A stretch of DNA of 60,000 nt from Zygnema cylindricum (taxonomy: Eukaryota; Streptophyta; Zygnematophyceae; Zygnematales; Zygnemataceae). The notes under the pieces were generated by a model that had not been told where the DNA came from, did no database searches, and was given only the letters and a program-made list of their open reading frames with translations. Shown here piece by piece: positions 1 to 12,300 of this stretch (the stretch's first letter is position 1; every line of letters starts with the position of its first letter). The position numbers were made by a program, and so were the translations under genes. The stretch lies in contig JBBHKE010002698.1 of NCBI GenBank assembly GCA_037447655.1, forward strand, positions 300,782 to 360,781, read 5' to 3'.

Positions 1-371
1 TCTTGCAGTTGACGGTGAGCCTAATGGAGACTTCGCTGGTGGCGGCAGCTGTTCACAAAATACTGAAGAAACAGACCCCTGGTGGATGGTGGACCTCGGG
101 AAGTCCTCGCAAATAGAGAAGGTGGAGCTATGGGGGCGGATGGACTGTTGTCGGGAAAAAATGATTGGGGTTCAAGTATGGGTGGGAACAAGCAACCAAA
201 GGTGGGATAGCAATGGAAACAAAGAGTGCGATCCTACCAATTATTACAATGGATCATGGGATGGAAGACCCATCACAAAGACATGCCTGACTTCTGCCCG
301 TTACGTATGGGTACGCCTAAGCGGTCAAAAGAGAGTCTTAACACTTTGTGAAGTTCGTGTTTATGGCTACG
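1..371 (+). CDS. Exon: F-type lectin (fucolectin/tachylectin-4) domain, 5' truncated by window edge
   Basis: Frame 2 reads through from the left edge. It matches the F-type lectin (FTP) fold: [11 protein letters not shown] near the start, then [19 protein letters not shown] and [12 protein letters not shown] at the end. Family members bind fucosylated glycans through a motif H-x26-R-x-D-x4-R/K. Here R, D and K are present in RMDCCREK, but the residue 27 positions before the R is Gln (in SCSQN), not His, so classical fucose binding may be altered. The exon ends at a good donor (G|GTGAGT at 372) in phase 1. F-type lectins are patchily distributed and unusual in land plants. The N-terminal strand of the domain is outside the window or on an upstream exon. 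Confidence 0.85.
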
Positions 372-3300
372 GTGAGTTGGAAGATGCTACTTCAAACAAA
401 ACAAATCAACCAGAAACGTTGAATCAAATTTTGTATGTTGTCACATTATTTGATGATAACCAATTTTGTAATTACGTGCGGATGTAATTTCGTGCATATC
501 ATGAGCTTCAAATCAGGGTAGGACAGTGAATTGCAGGAAACTGAGCTTTTCATGCTCGTCACAAGTTGCCAAGGCATACCCTATGATGCTCGTGTATATT
601 GGTGTATTAGTTAAGTGTTTACCTTATCTGTCTTTTGCATGGTTATATTTTATCTTCTTGTACTGAGCTCAACGTGTCCATCCTACCCTAAAAATCCATC
701 TTAGAATATGTAAAATGTGTCAAAGTGTCAAGGGGTAATGATTTAGAGGTGTGGTAAGGCACAGCGCAATTGTTGTATTTGTTTTCAGGTTATTTTCTTT
801 CCTTTATTTTGCGTGTTAAAGTATATAATTAACCGTTTGTGTGTCGAGTCATTTTCACCCTGCAGATGGCCAAGCGTGCAATGATATGCAGTATTCTTAC
901 AACAGTTACCGCAACATGGATGCTCCCGGAAATGACATTGCATATTATTATGCGAACTATACGTTTTGTCAAAGGAAGTGCACGGAGGACTGCACCTGTA
1001 CAGGTTTTAGGATGAAAAATGACCAGGAATGTTGGATAAAGTCGAATACCGATGGATCCACTCGGACGGACGTGGGTTTCGGTTTTTTGTACACAAAAAC
1101 CCCAAGTAGGTGTCTCGTTTACTTTTAGAGTGACTCTTCAATCAAGGAATTGGGCCCAGAACTCTGTTTTGAAAGGATTGATATTAAATCTCAATGTTCA
1201 CTAATAGCAACTATAGCAGCTGTAGCATTCAGATTACAAAACATTGAATCATCATTGAAGAAGAGATTTTGGAAAAAATCTCACATTAATAAAAACCGAA
1301 ATTAGAATTTCTCTTCTATCTCCTTTATCTCTTCTATACCTCCATGTATTCCTCCAATTGATTATTGATTGTTAATTACACAATCCCATGGTGTGGCCCT
1401 TAAAGAAAACACTAGCTATCGCGCGGCACATGTGAGCGTGCGCCGCCAAGAAACCTCTAGAAATCTGCCACTTGTCTGCAGATTAGTCTAAAACACTTAT
1501 TTTCAGTAAAGACTTAAAACATTGCAAAACGACAAGCCAATACGAAAAAGACAAATCTTAAGTACTATTGTCCTAAATTAGACGTACGACAATTCTAGAC
1601 GCCAAACGAAACGACAAATGTGTCTGTGAAACAAACATACTAGTACTTTATGAAAATCGCACGTTAAAGTACTTTTGCGATACATTCTAGAAAGTACACC
1701 GCGAATCGCTATTACAGTTAATCACGCTAATTCTAATCACACTAAGGGTGGCGTTCCATCAGACGAAAAGTGAGGTTCTTTACAGAAATCGGGGCCTCTC
1801 CGTACCACGCCGTACCTACTATTTTGTTTTTATACGCGAACAACATTACAGAGAATCTTGCCAATATTCTCCAAAGGTCTGGGAGAAAAGAATGACCGTT
1901 GGATATATTTTCGCGAAGCATTCGCTTCCGACCGTTGGATATATTTTCGCGAAGCATTCGCTTCCAAATTGTCTGTAAATGGTGATGTACCTCGAGGAGG
2001 TACATCACCATTTACAGAAAAAATTGATCCGCGACACGCTGGATAATGAATGTACGTGTCAAGACGGCAACCAACCGAAATCGAAATATTTCGCACATGA
2101 TATATGCATTCAGAAATTCAACGGAAACCATGAAAGTGATCTCGTAACGAACTTTCGTTGCATTTTTTTTGTTACCGGCCATTCTTCACACTATTTGTGG
2201 ATGCGCTCATTCGTCACGCGAAAAAGCAGAATCCCTAAAAATAATGAGCTGGCGTCTGACAAAGAGTACAAAATTTGTGTGGTACGATACCCTGGTCCAC
2301 ACGTACGATCTTATTTTACGTGAAACCACTCTTATTTTTACACGTGGATTACAGACTCTGCGCGATAGTACACTGATCAAAATGTAGCACTCTGTAATGT
2401 TGACCGTACGTTTACAGAATTTCCTGATGGAACGCCACCCTAATTGTTCTTTAACACTAAATATTTGTTAACGCTAATAGCGATTCGCGGTGTATAGTGC
2501 TTCGCGAAATCAAACCGATTCCACGCGCGTACGATTCTTTCAATGAATCCTAACATATTTGCAGTTCAACTAACTTCATCTCTTTGTTTGGGAATCATGC
2601 ATTCATATTGTCACCTGTGTCATATTGTCACCTGTGGTATAGAAAGTTATTAATTGTAATTTAGGTGAAAACATTTTATTAAACCTGCAATCACCATTAG
2701 ACTGTTAGACTGTGCAAACTTTTGTGTGCTTGTTTTCACGCTTTTTTTCCCCTGGCACATACATAGTGAAAGATAAAATGTCCTGTTAGGCGAATGTTGC
2801 CGAATCCATTCATCTAGTTTTCTTCCCATTACAACAATGGCATGTTATCTAAAGTATTGAATGGTAAACTTGATGACCAATTTTTCATGAGTGGATTGTT
2901 TATAAACACATGTTCAAGTCCAATGGCAATATCATGTGAGGACATGGGTTATTGGTCATGTAATAACCCAAAAATTGGTGCGATGTCGCGGACCCCTGAG
3001 GATAATGCGATTGACTTAAGGTTTTGGATGAATTCTGCTCATCAAAGAAGTCAATCTCAATTCAGAGAGAATTTGGACGATAATCACATTATGTGGAGTA
3101 GTCCCCTGCGAAGTTTATTGCGTGCTAGTAGAGTTCACGTAACTATTGGAATCTAATTAGCAAGTGAAGTGAAAATATTTTTTCTCCCTTTAATGACCAT
3201 GTTTGGCCGATACATTGATTCACTTTGTAGTTGGTGGTGTATAATGTCTTATTGAAAATCCTGCGTGTTTCTTTCTATAAGTGGTCCATTTTGATTTCGG

Positions 3301-6300
3301 ACATATAAAACGTGGTCAAAACAACGTGAATCTTTCCGACTTGATAGGTAGAAAGGGTTGGTTGATGGCAGATGCAATCAAGGAAGGCGAATCTATGTGC
3401 ATCATATCCTTTTAAAACCTCGATATTGTAGATTGTGAAATGTCCCACTTCTAGGTACAAAAATTAATGTGAAAGAATTTTTATAACCACTCTTGTCATG
3501 TCATTTGCTCGCTGCAAAACCGAATAACTGCCTATATCATAGTCAAATAACGATACGTGGCGTCAACACTTCAAATTGTGGCAGCACTACAACTACTACA
3601 CCGAATCTAATGCTTTTATGGTCATATTTAAAATTTGTCCCAATCTGATTTATGCTACTTTTAGTGTTGATGTATACTCGAATCACATCAACCTCACCCT
3701 GTAAGAAAAAGTTGTGCTTTCCTATAATCTACATCGTAGTCTCATTTATTTTTGAACTTTAAAATTTGAGTGTGCGTCTCACTTTCATTGATGAACCAGA
3801 AAAAAACCTTATTCATATATTATAATATGTGTATATATATGCATATGTATGATTTAGTTTTGAGATTGAGTAAAATTGCAACCTTGACTCCACTATTCTT
3901 ATAATTTGTTGGTTATTTTGTACATTTCTGGTCAAAGAAGACTAAATTCACCAAGTTCCGAAGGTACCTCTATCGACCTCTACTTGGTACAATGTGGATG
4001 GTTGTACCCATCCAACAGTCAAATCGCCAGTTGAACCACTAATAAACGATGTTTCTTGTCATGTGACTTTATAATACTAAATAAGTTTGTACCTGCCTTC
4101 TATTTATGTCATTTATCAGGTTACGCAACATTCACATTTACGCAATTCGATCGACCATCAATGCTTACCTTATCTGGATCGTCTCAACTTGTATCCTCCA
4201 AACTTCAGCTTACCCCGGCTAGTGGTGGTCAAGTTGGTCGAGCATTGTACAAGAGCTCCGTCCCTATTCTACGAGATAATGGCCTTAATGCGTGCCAGGC
4301 AGCTTCATTTAATCTGCAATTCTCTTTTAGTGTTTACAACGACAACAAAGCATGCCATGGCGATGGCTTTGCCTTCACCTTTCTTGGTTCAAACATAGAC
4401 TTTTCCAAACTTGGTGGCGGCAGTGAAACATTCAATCTGCAGTATTCAGATCTGCCTGTTGTGGGTAGTTTAAGCATTGTTTTTGATACTTATTCCAACA
4501 GCTACGATCCTCCTGGAAGATACGTGGGCATACGTGAAAAATTTGTTTTAAAGCCAGTAACATACAACTTGGCAACTATTTTAGATGATTTCAGTCAGTC
4601 CACCAAGTATGTGTGGGCGGATTATGATAGTACACGTCGAATTTTGCGAGTATACCTCAGCAATCAGAATTCAAAGCCAGCAACGCCATTACTTACTTAC
4701 AGCAAATCCCTTTGCGAGTTGCTGAGGCCATCTACCTGTGCCGCATGCCAAACAGTTACTAGGGCATACGTTGGATTCGGAGCTGGAACTGGTGGTTGTT
4801 TCGACACTCATGAGTTTCGCAGTTGGAAATTTGATAGTCGTTTCTCAGGTATTTTGCTAAAGCCTTACAGAATAATGTTATTAGATTCCTTTTTACTTGC
4901 TAACTTTTGAAGGTACTTTGTAGGTTATCTCGATCATGCAATTAGTGGTCAACAAATCTTACTACTCTGTTGGAATATCTTAAAGTCCACATATTTTCTA
5001 TATTACTATGATATATTTTCTTAACTATTTTGCAACTATTGTACGTTCAATTTGTCACCCACATGCCAATTGACCAAACCTCAATCACGTCAGTTACATA
5101 TTTTGCAAGAACAAACAATTACGTTTTCACCCATCAACAATGTACTCCAGTAGCTTATGATTTGCATACTTTTTTTAGAATTTTGGCAACATGATATGTG
5201 TTTAATATGGGCAATAAACCAGGGGCTAAGACATAAGAGTTTAGGATGTCTGTTGACATAGGAAGGGATTTGAGAAAAGGTGGAAAAAATGCAGACACAG
5301 GCAAGCCGTTAGGAAATTTCATGTCGTAAATGTTCGCACAAACAACGAATCTCAGCATATCCTAAACATTAGGCATACTTTTATTTGAAGACCACCACAT
5401 GCAATTGAGGTTGAGATTACCAAGTTTTTTTTTTTTTTTTTCTTTGGTTCTAGCCATTTCTCCACTTCCGCCTCCATACTCTCCTCCACCACCGCCTCGT
5501 CTTACTCCGTCTCCCCCCACAAAGCCCATACCAAGTTCCCCAAGACCACCTCCTCCCCCCCCACCTATACCATCCGGTTAGTTGTCAATTCCTTGCCTTG
5601 CCGTTATGAATGCTAAGTTTGCAAGACTGTCGTAAGGCTTTAATTGTGATGTTGTCAGTGTCACGCTATCTAGAATTCAGAGGGACCTGTGCCAGGAGTT
5701 TTCACTCACAACTTGAAAATCTTCTTGGTCTCATCTATTTTTGAACCCCTCTAAACTTTAAAATGTGCGTCTCACGGGCATGGATAAAGCAAAAAATGAT
5801 CTTGTCCATAAATTGAGTACTGAGATCGTCTTATGTTTTACATTGTGAGATCGCGAAGAGTAAATAAAGCTCTGAAGTTTTATCCTGCTTTATTTTCCTA
5901 TATTTCTAGTCAAAGGAGCTTGAATCTCCAAGCTGTACTAGTAGCCCATCCGGCCTCTATATGTGAATGGGTGCACCTGTGTTAATTTTATCATCAATAG
6001 TTTGATCCCCGATCGAGTATGTAATCGTTTATACAGGAGCAAGATACCATACATGCTTGTAATTACTTTGTGCTTATCCATTTTCCTTACATTGGTTTTT
6101 TATGTCATTCATCAGATAGCACAGCGTTCACATTTACTCAATTTGATGATCCGAAAAAGCTTATCTTTTATGGATCATCTCGAGTTGTTTCCTCCCAACT
6201 TCAACTTACATATGGTGGCGGCCAAGGTGGACGAGCATTGTTCAAGGATTCGGTCCCTCTTCTCCGAAATAATCGCACTAATCGGTGCGAAGCAGCTTCG

Positions 6301-9300
6301 TTTAATGTGCAATTCTCTTTCCGCATCTACAACGACAACAATTGGTGCCATGGCGATGGCTTTGCCTTCACCTTTCTTGCTTCAAACATAGACTTTTCCA
6401 AATTGGGAGGGTACGGTGGTTCATTGGCTTTGGCGTATAAAGGTCAACCTGTTGTTGGTAGTGTTAGCATTGTTTTTGACACTTATATAAACCCTGGTGA
6501 ACCTAATGGAAGATATGTGGGCATACGTGAAAACTTTGTTGAAGTCCCAGTGACATCCAACAGAACAACTATTTTGGATGATTTCAGTCCGTCCACCAAG
6601 TATGCATGGGTGGATTATGATGGTGCACGCCAGATTTTGCAAGTGTACCTCAACACTGAGAATGCTAAGCCAGCGACGCCTTTGCTTACATACAAAAAAT
6701 CCCTTTGCGAGTTGCTGAGGCCATCTGCCTGTGCCGCATGCCAAACAGTTACTAGGGCATACGTTGGATTCGCAGCTGGAACTGGCGGTTGTGTTGACAC
6801 TCATGAGATTCAAAGTTGGAGCTTTGAAAGCAGTTTCACAGGTATGTATTAAACTCATACTGAAAATTGCGTTTAGCTTCCTTTTCCTCAAGCTTTTGAA
6901 GTCCTTCAATGCTGAACTTAATCTCACATTTGGTCGATCAACCAATCTTAAATTTTGTTAGAAGAAGTTAAAGATCATTGATTGTCGGCTAGCATGAACT
7001 TGAAGCTGTATTAAAAAGCTAAAATTTTCAATAAAGCTTGTCTTTTTTGCAATGAATTCAACCAGGCTTTTTCAAAGTAGCGTAATATGGTTCAAGCATT
7101 CGTACAACATTGAATACGACGTTAATATTCACATGAAATTATTACTTTTGAGAATTTTCTTTCGTTAGACTACTGCGAATTTACTGCGCACTCGTGTGTC
7201 TTGCTGACTTTGACTACTAGTAGATAATTTTGTTTGAAACCATTCAAAAAATAATTTTTTGATACACGTAATTTTTGACAGCTGTAAAAACTTTGGCATT
7301 CTAAATATATAATGCCATAAGGGAATCAAACATATGGGTCAGGGATCAAAAAATGACCACTACCAGAGTGGTAAGTTTCATCTCCCAACTGTTCCATGCA
7401 CAGGCTGGGTGATGGCGCCACATGTTTTTTCTCCGAGTAGAAGTCTCAATGAATATCAAAACTTAGGCAGCATTTTTTTTAGGACCTCCTCTATCGTTTT
7501 ATAGTTTCTAGATAACCTACAAACACAGATTCGGTTGAGTATTCATCGAGCCCTGTAATTTGGCATGATGTTGGACACTCTCTCTTTTTGGTATGGCAGT
7601 GTATGGTCTTGGTCTAGATGATGCACAACCGCAAAACGATATCACAGGCTTTAGTCCTTATTTCTTCCACGCGAGCGTCGGGTATAAGTGGAGGAATAAG
7701 GCTGTATGGACCATCGACACATCTTCGAATTGGACGAATGACCTACCGCCAGTGAAGGACCAAGGCGCCTGCAGTAAGTACATTGCTTCTGAGCTATTTG
7801 CAACTGGGTCATTCTGCAAGAGGAGAGTATTCGTTTCTGCTTTATATTGTTATTCGCAAATGCCACAAAATTATTTGTATTGCTTTTATTTTATCTTTAG
7901 GATTTTGCCCAGTTTGAAGGTATAGGAGTGAAGTTCATATGGATGAGGAATTATTTTGAAGTTCAGATTTCCTCAAGAAACACAAACCAAACCTGTCAAA
8001 AATGGGATTTGTTTTTGAAGATTAAGATATTTAAAGAGAGCTGACCAAAAAGCTTTTGGAAGCCATAATAAATTGTTTTTGTAAGCTTATTTTGTTATTT
8101 CAAAACCAATGTAAAAAAATTAAGGCAATTTATACTTATGGTTATCAATGTTTCCCCACAAGAAGCTTTTGAATCCTACAAAAATACAGATTGGTCAAAA
8201 GCATCCACCTTGAACGATTGATATTACTTTGTAGTCACACGAGTTAGGACTAAGCGGAAAGTTTGACCAAATAGAAATTAAAGATTCATTCACAAAAGGC
8301 ATAAACAGACATTTTGGACGCAATTGAGTAGTCCTGTCTTTAATTTTCCTACTCCGTACTCTCCCACTCTGTCCGTAACTATAGAATACGTTTAACAACG
8401 CTGCACACAACTTAAAGGATCTACTATATCAGGAGGTAATGTTCAATGTCCTAGGAGTTTATTTATTTCATTGACAATCTAACAATAGATCATCCACGAT
8501 GTGCCATTTCTTGTGTGCAGGAAGTTGTTGGATCTATGCTGCAGTAGGCGCTATAGAAAGTGCATACTATATTGCTAATGGAGAACAATTGACGAAACCC
8601 CCTAGTTTCTCGGAGCAACAAGTGGCCAGTTGCCTCAACAAGGGTTGTGATGGCACCGGCTGGCCTTCACTGGCTTTCAGCTTTGCAACTACAAAAAATC
8701 TGACAACCAGCTTTGACCTTTCAAAGCCTTGTACAACACAAATAGTAAATCCCAAACATAAATTATATTCTTTATAAGAAATCCGCACAATTTTAAATAA
8801 AATGGACAGCAATAGTTTAACCCTATTGATTGAGGACATTGGCAATAGCGCTTACCATGTACTGTACTTTGGCATCGACTTTCCTCTGAGTCATAACTGG
8901 CCTCACCGACCTGTTTCTTTAAGCAATTTTAAGTACTGGTTTAAGTTAAAGTTTCACTTATCTAGATACCATTGGGGTATTTTATCTTCACAATCCAAAT
9001 CAAGATCAAAGATTCACAGCGAAGACTAATGTAATTGCAACCTTTTCCTCTAATACATTGCTTTTGGTGCCAGTTTGCCTCATTGTTACATATTGAAGAG
9101 CTTGTCCTAACGATGCACATGGATGTGGGCATGGCCAGCCTACCAGTACTGTTCGCATAACACGATGGGAGCAAGTCAGACAATTCGGCTGGTTTGGCTT
9201 ACTCCAGGCTGTCCTTCAACAGCCAGTTGTAGTTTTTGTGGAGGCCAGTGGCTCTGCTTTTGTCAACTACCGGCAGGTACAGGAACTCAACCATACGGAA

Positions 9301-12300
9301 AGTCATAATTGAGATCTTAAGCATGTCGTGTTCATTGTTTGGCAAGTAACATGAGTATGTTTTGGTGCGTGTAGGGCGTGTTCGGTGATACCTCGTGTTT
9401 TTCAAGTGGAGTGGACCATGCAGTGCTCCTTGTGGGCTATCAGCTCGATTTAGAAGAGTTATCACAATCGTATTGGATTGTTCGAAATTCGTGGGGAACA
9501 TCATGGGGCGAGCAAGGCTACATGCGTATGCAAATTACGGGAGGGTTGGGTGTCTGTGGGATCAACACCCTCCCAGGACTAATTCCAGTTGTTAAGGCTT
9601 CAGGTATATGATTTTTTTGATTTTTTTGAGGTTCAACGTTAGCCCAACGAGTATAAAGCTCGAGTGAGGCTAAAAATTGATTTTTTTCCCTTTTTGCCGC
9701 CCTCTTTCTAAATTTTCAATTGCCAACTGAGTGTCCATCTCTAAGGAAGACATTTGGAAGAGAGGATGGTAGACAGAAAGCATCATACCGGGCAAGTACA
9801 CCATCTCAACAGAAATTAAAGGAATTATATCCTCCAAGAGAAGCACATTCAAATAGGTTTTTTAAAAGATATTATTCAAGAAAGACTCAGTCCAAAAAGA
9901 AGCTCAAATGGTGGAGAGATGTCAACATTTCTTGACTATCCCTCGCCTTACTCGACTTTCAACAGCTTTTAAAGTCCTTCCATTTTTGTAACTTTACCTC
10001 CTATAGTAGCTTCTTGAAGAATCATCGCACAAACACCATGTTCTAACAAAATATGGCGAACATAATATTGTACCGTAAACTTTCTTCCACAATGCCGCTT
10101 GTTTTGACTAGTCCTTAAATTTCACATAATCACAAGAGATGTCGTAACGTAAATCTTCAACTGTAAGCGGAATGGCCCACTGGCCTCTACCGACAATATG
10201 AATTCAGGAATAGTAGAGTATATGTTGCGTACATGTCAGACATGTTAGGGGTCTTTGCTATAGAACAGAGAATTTTTTGTTACCGCGTTGTGATGCTAGA
10301 AGTTAAGTTTTTTTTCAGCAATCAGTCGGGCTCATGGGCTTAGTTTGGTGGATTTCCAAAAACAAAATCCGGTAGGCTATGCATCCGATCTTCAGTAGTG
10401 ATATTAGAAAGTGGGAATTTACAGTGTTTTAAAAATAGTCAAGTATCCAATAACGTTAAAGGCAAAAAATTGCTTATTTATTCGGTTGAGCGTGTTGGGC
10501 TGTGTTGCAGAAACTCAGTTGCGCAAATCGTCTTGGTGCGAAGACAGTTTTGAATGTTACAAATGCTCGCCCTTGTGGACTTCCTTATAGAGCCAACAGA
10601 GTGAGTAGAACTAGACAAATTCATTCAACCTCATGTCTGTGTTACCCATCATCTTTATTCAATGTGTGTGCGTATTTTCTTATTCAACAAAGACCAGCCT
10701 GTAAACACTACTTGGCCGGCTTCAATGACAGCTTTAAGACACTGGAAGTGCATAAAATTCTTGTGACATGGTTATTGATTGTTTATGGCAGTGATGTTCT
10801 GATCAATATTTCTTTCCATGCGATTGTGAAGAAAACATACTTTTTTGCTACAGTTGTTGAAAAAGCGGGCATTGCAATTCGCAATAACTACCTTATATTT
10901 GGCATAAGACAAACCCGCACTATTATCATAGTGATATCCGTATGGTCCACGCTAAATAAACTTTAGGATATACAAACGTGAGCGGAAATATATTGGGTAT
11001 ACATTCTATTGTGTGATATCAACGTTGAATTTCAGTTGTCATATTTGATTTGCTACACGTCTGATTTTTATTTTTTTTACTTGTTTTTCAATGATGTTTT
11101 GGATGAGACTAATCCCGTTTGTTATTGTTTTATTTTTTACCGGATGCGAGAAGGTATAGACATACATATCATTTTCTAAGATTCCTCGCTATTTTTTTGT
11201 CAAGTTCTAGAGTTACCTACAAGCATTCAAGTTATTTATTTTGCATCAAATTCTTCCGAAATGAACTGTGGTGTAAGAGTCCTTTTTTGATGTTTACAAG
11301 CTTAATACCCGTGACATTGCGGTTGTTGTTGAAGATAATACTGACTCGCTGCATTACCACAGACCGATAACTGCGTGTCGATTAGTCTCCTGTTTGGACT
11401 CTCTTCAATAAGTGGAATAAACTCTCCCAACCCGGATCTCAACTGCAGTAGCCTCCGGCCCAATCAACAGGTACTTTTCCTTCTACTTCACATTACTTCT
11501 GATCGTCTCTGGGAAGGCACTTCACTATCGACTCTGTATGCTCGGGTAGCATACAAACATATCACACTCTTCAATCTTAAAACTGCTTTTTCTTCTTCTT
11601 TTTGATTTCTCCTCCATCAACCAAATCTCCATGAATGCGTTCTTGAAGTTAATTTTGGAAAGTTTAGTTTATTCGACAAGTAAATATGCCTCGGACATGT
11701 TGCGCTTATGTTTTTCCAAGGCACCTACTGCAAAGTGTCAATAGAGAAAGTTAAATTTACATAACAAACGTGCGAAAGCCCAGAGGCTTAATGCACATAA
11801 GATTCTTATAGCAGAATGAACAACATTCCACATTACCCAACCAAGAAGACATTTGATGGTTTGCTGATTATTTATAAATTGTTTTCATGCATAGTACACT
11901 ACTTTTAGCAAAGCAAAGTCCACGAAATTTTGTAGTGGTGTATTTCTAAAGTAATGTTTTATTTCGACTTTTTGCAAAAATTCTTGTAGTGATGGTTTTA
12001 CTGTGGTTGCCATCGATTAAGGGAAATAGGCTCCAAAGTTTCATTGCCCAAATGCTACGCATGCAGAAAGTCATGAGGTATTCTTTCCATGTCAGGCCTC
12101 GTTAGTCGTATTTTTTGAAATTATGATGCGAGTTCTCACCATGTTATTTCGATCCAAGTGAGACTCTTTGGCACAGGTTGCAGATATACTTGTGGGAACA
12201 GTGGAGGGGACGAACTTAGTTGAAGGACATAGATAAAAAAATTGTAATTTTTTCAAGCCATGGACATGCTTTCACTAACAACATTCACTCATATTGACTG

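Larger units (their letters stand above)
1697..2492. mobile_element. TA-type MITE (Tc1/mariner/Stowaway-like), split by a second MITE
   Basis: Terminal inverted repeats begin CACCGCGAATCGCTATTA at 1697 and end with the complement, TAATAGCGATTCGCGGTG-like, at 2492. TA is duplicated on each side (1695-1696 and 2493-2494). The related LTR at 16468-17054 has a single TA at this point, so the empty site is visible in the same window. Without the inner 695-bp insertion the element is only about 100 bp. Related copies are at 54.6-54.96, 56519-57057 and 57964-58523. Confidence 0.8.
1165..2555. mobile_element. Solo LTR of a copia-type family, inside intron; hosts nested MITEs
   Basis: The segment starts TGTTTTGAAAGG and ends GAATCCTAACA, giving TG...CA ends. 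It is collinear over most of its length with the 3' LTR at 16468-17054, sharing for example the aatgttcactaata start, a gtgagcgtgc block and the ttctttcaatgaatc end. Once the nested insertion at 1697-2492 is removed, the length fits that LTR. No internal retroelement sequence follows, so it is best read as a solo LTR left by LTR-LTR recombination. I see no target duplication (aactc versus tattt), so it is old, or the ends have drifted by a few bases. It sits in the intron between the PAN exon and the first L-type lectin exon. Confidence 0.7.

Noticed and set aside
1742-2323. Four open frames with VHHHLQ-type peptides
   Set aside because: They read across the MITE palindrome on both strands and so look alike; they are not proteins.
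2842-3156. 104-codon frame in the intron before the first L-type lectin exon
   Set aside because: No recognisable motif, weak splice context and not needed to keep phase; it could be an exon only with RNA support.
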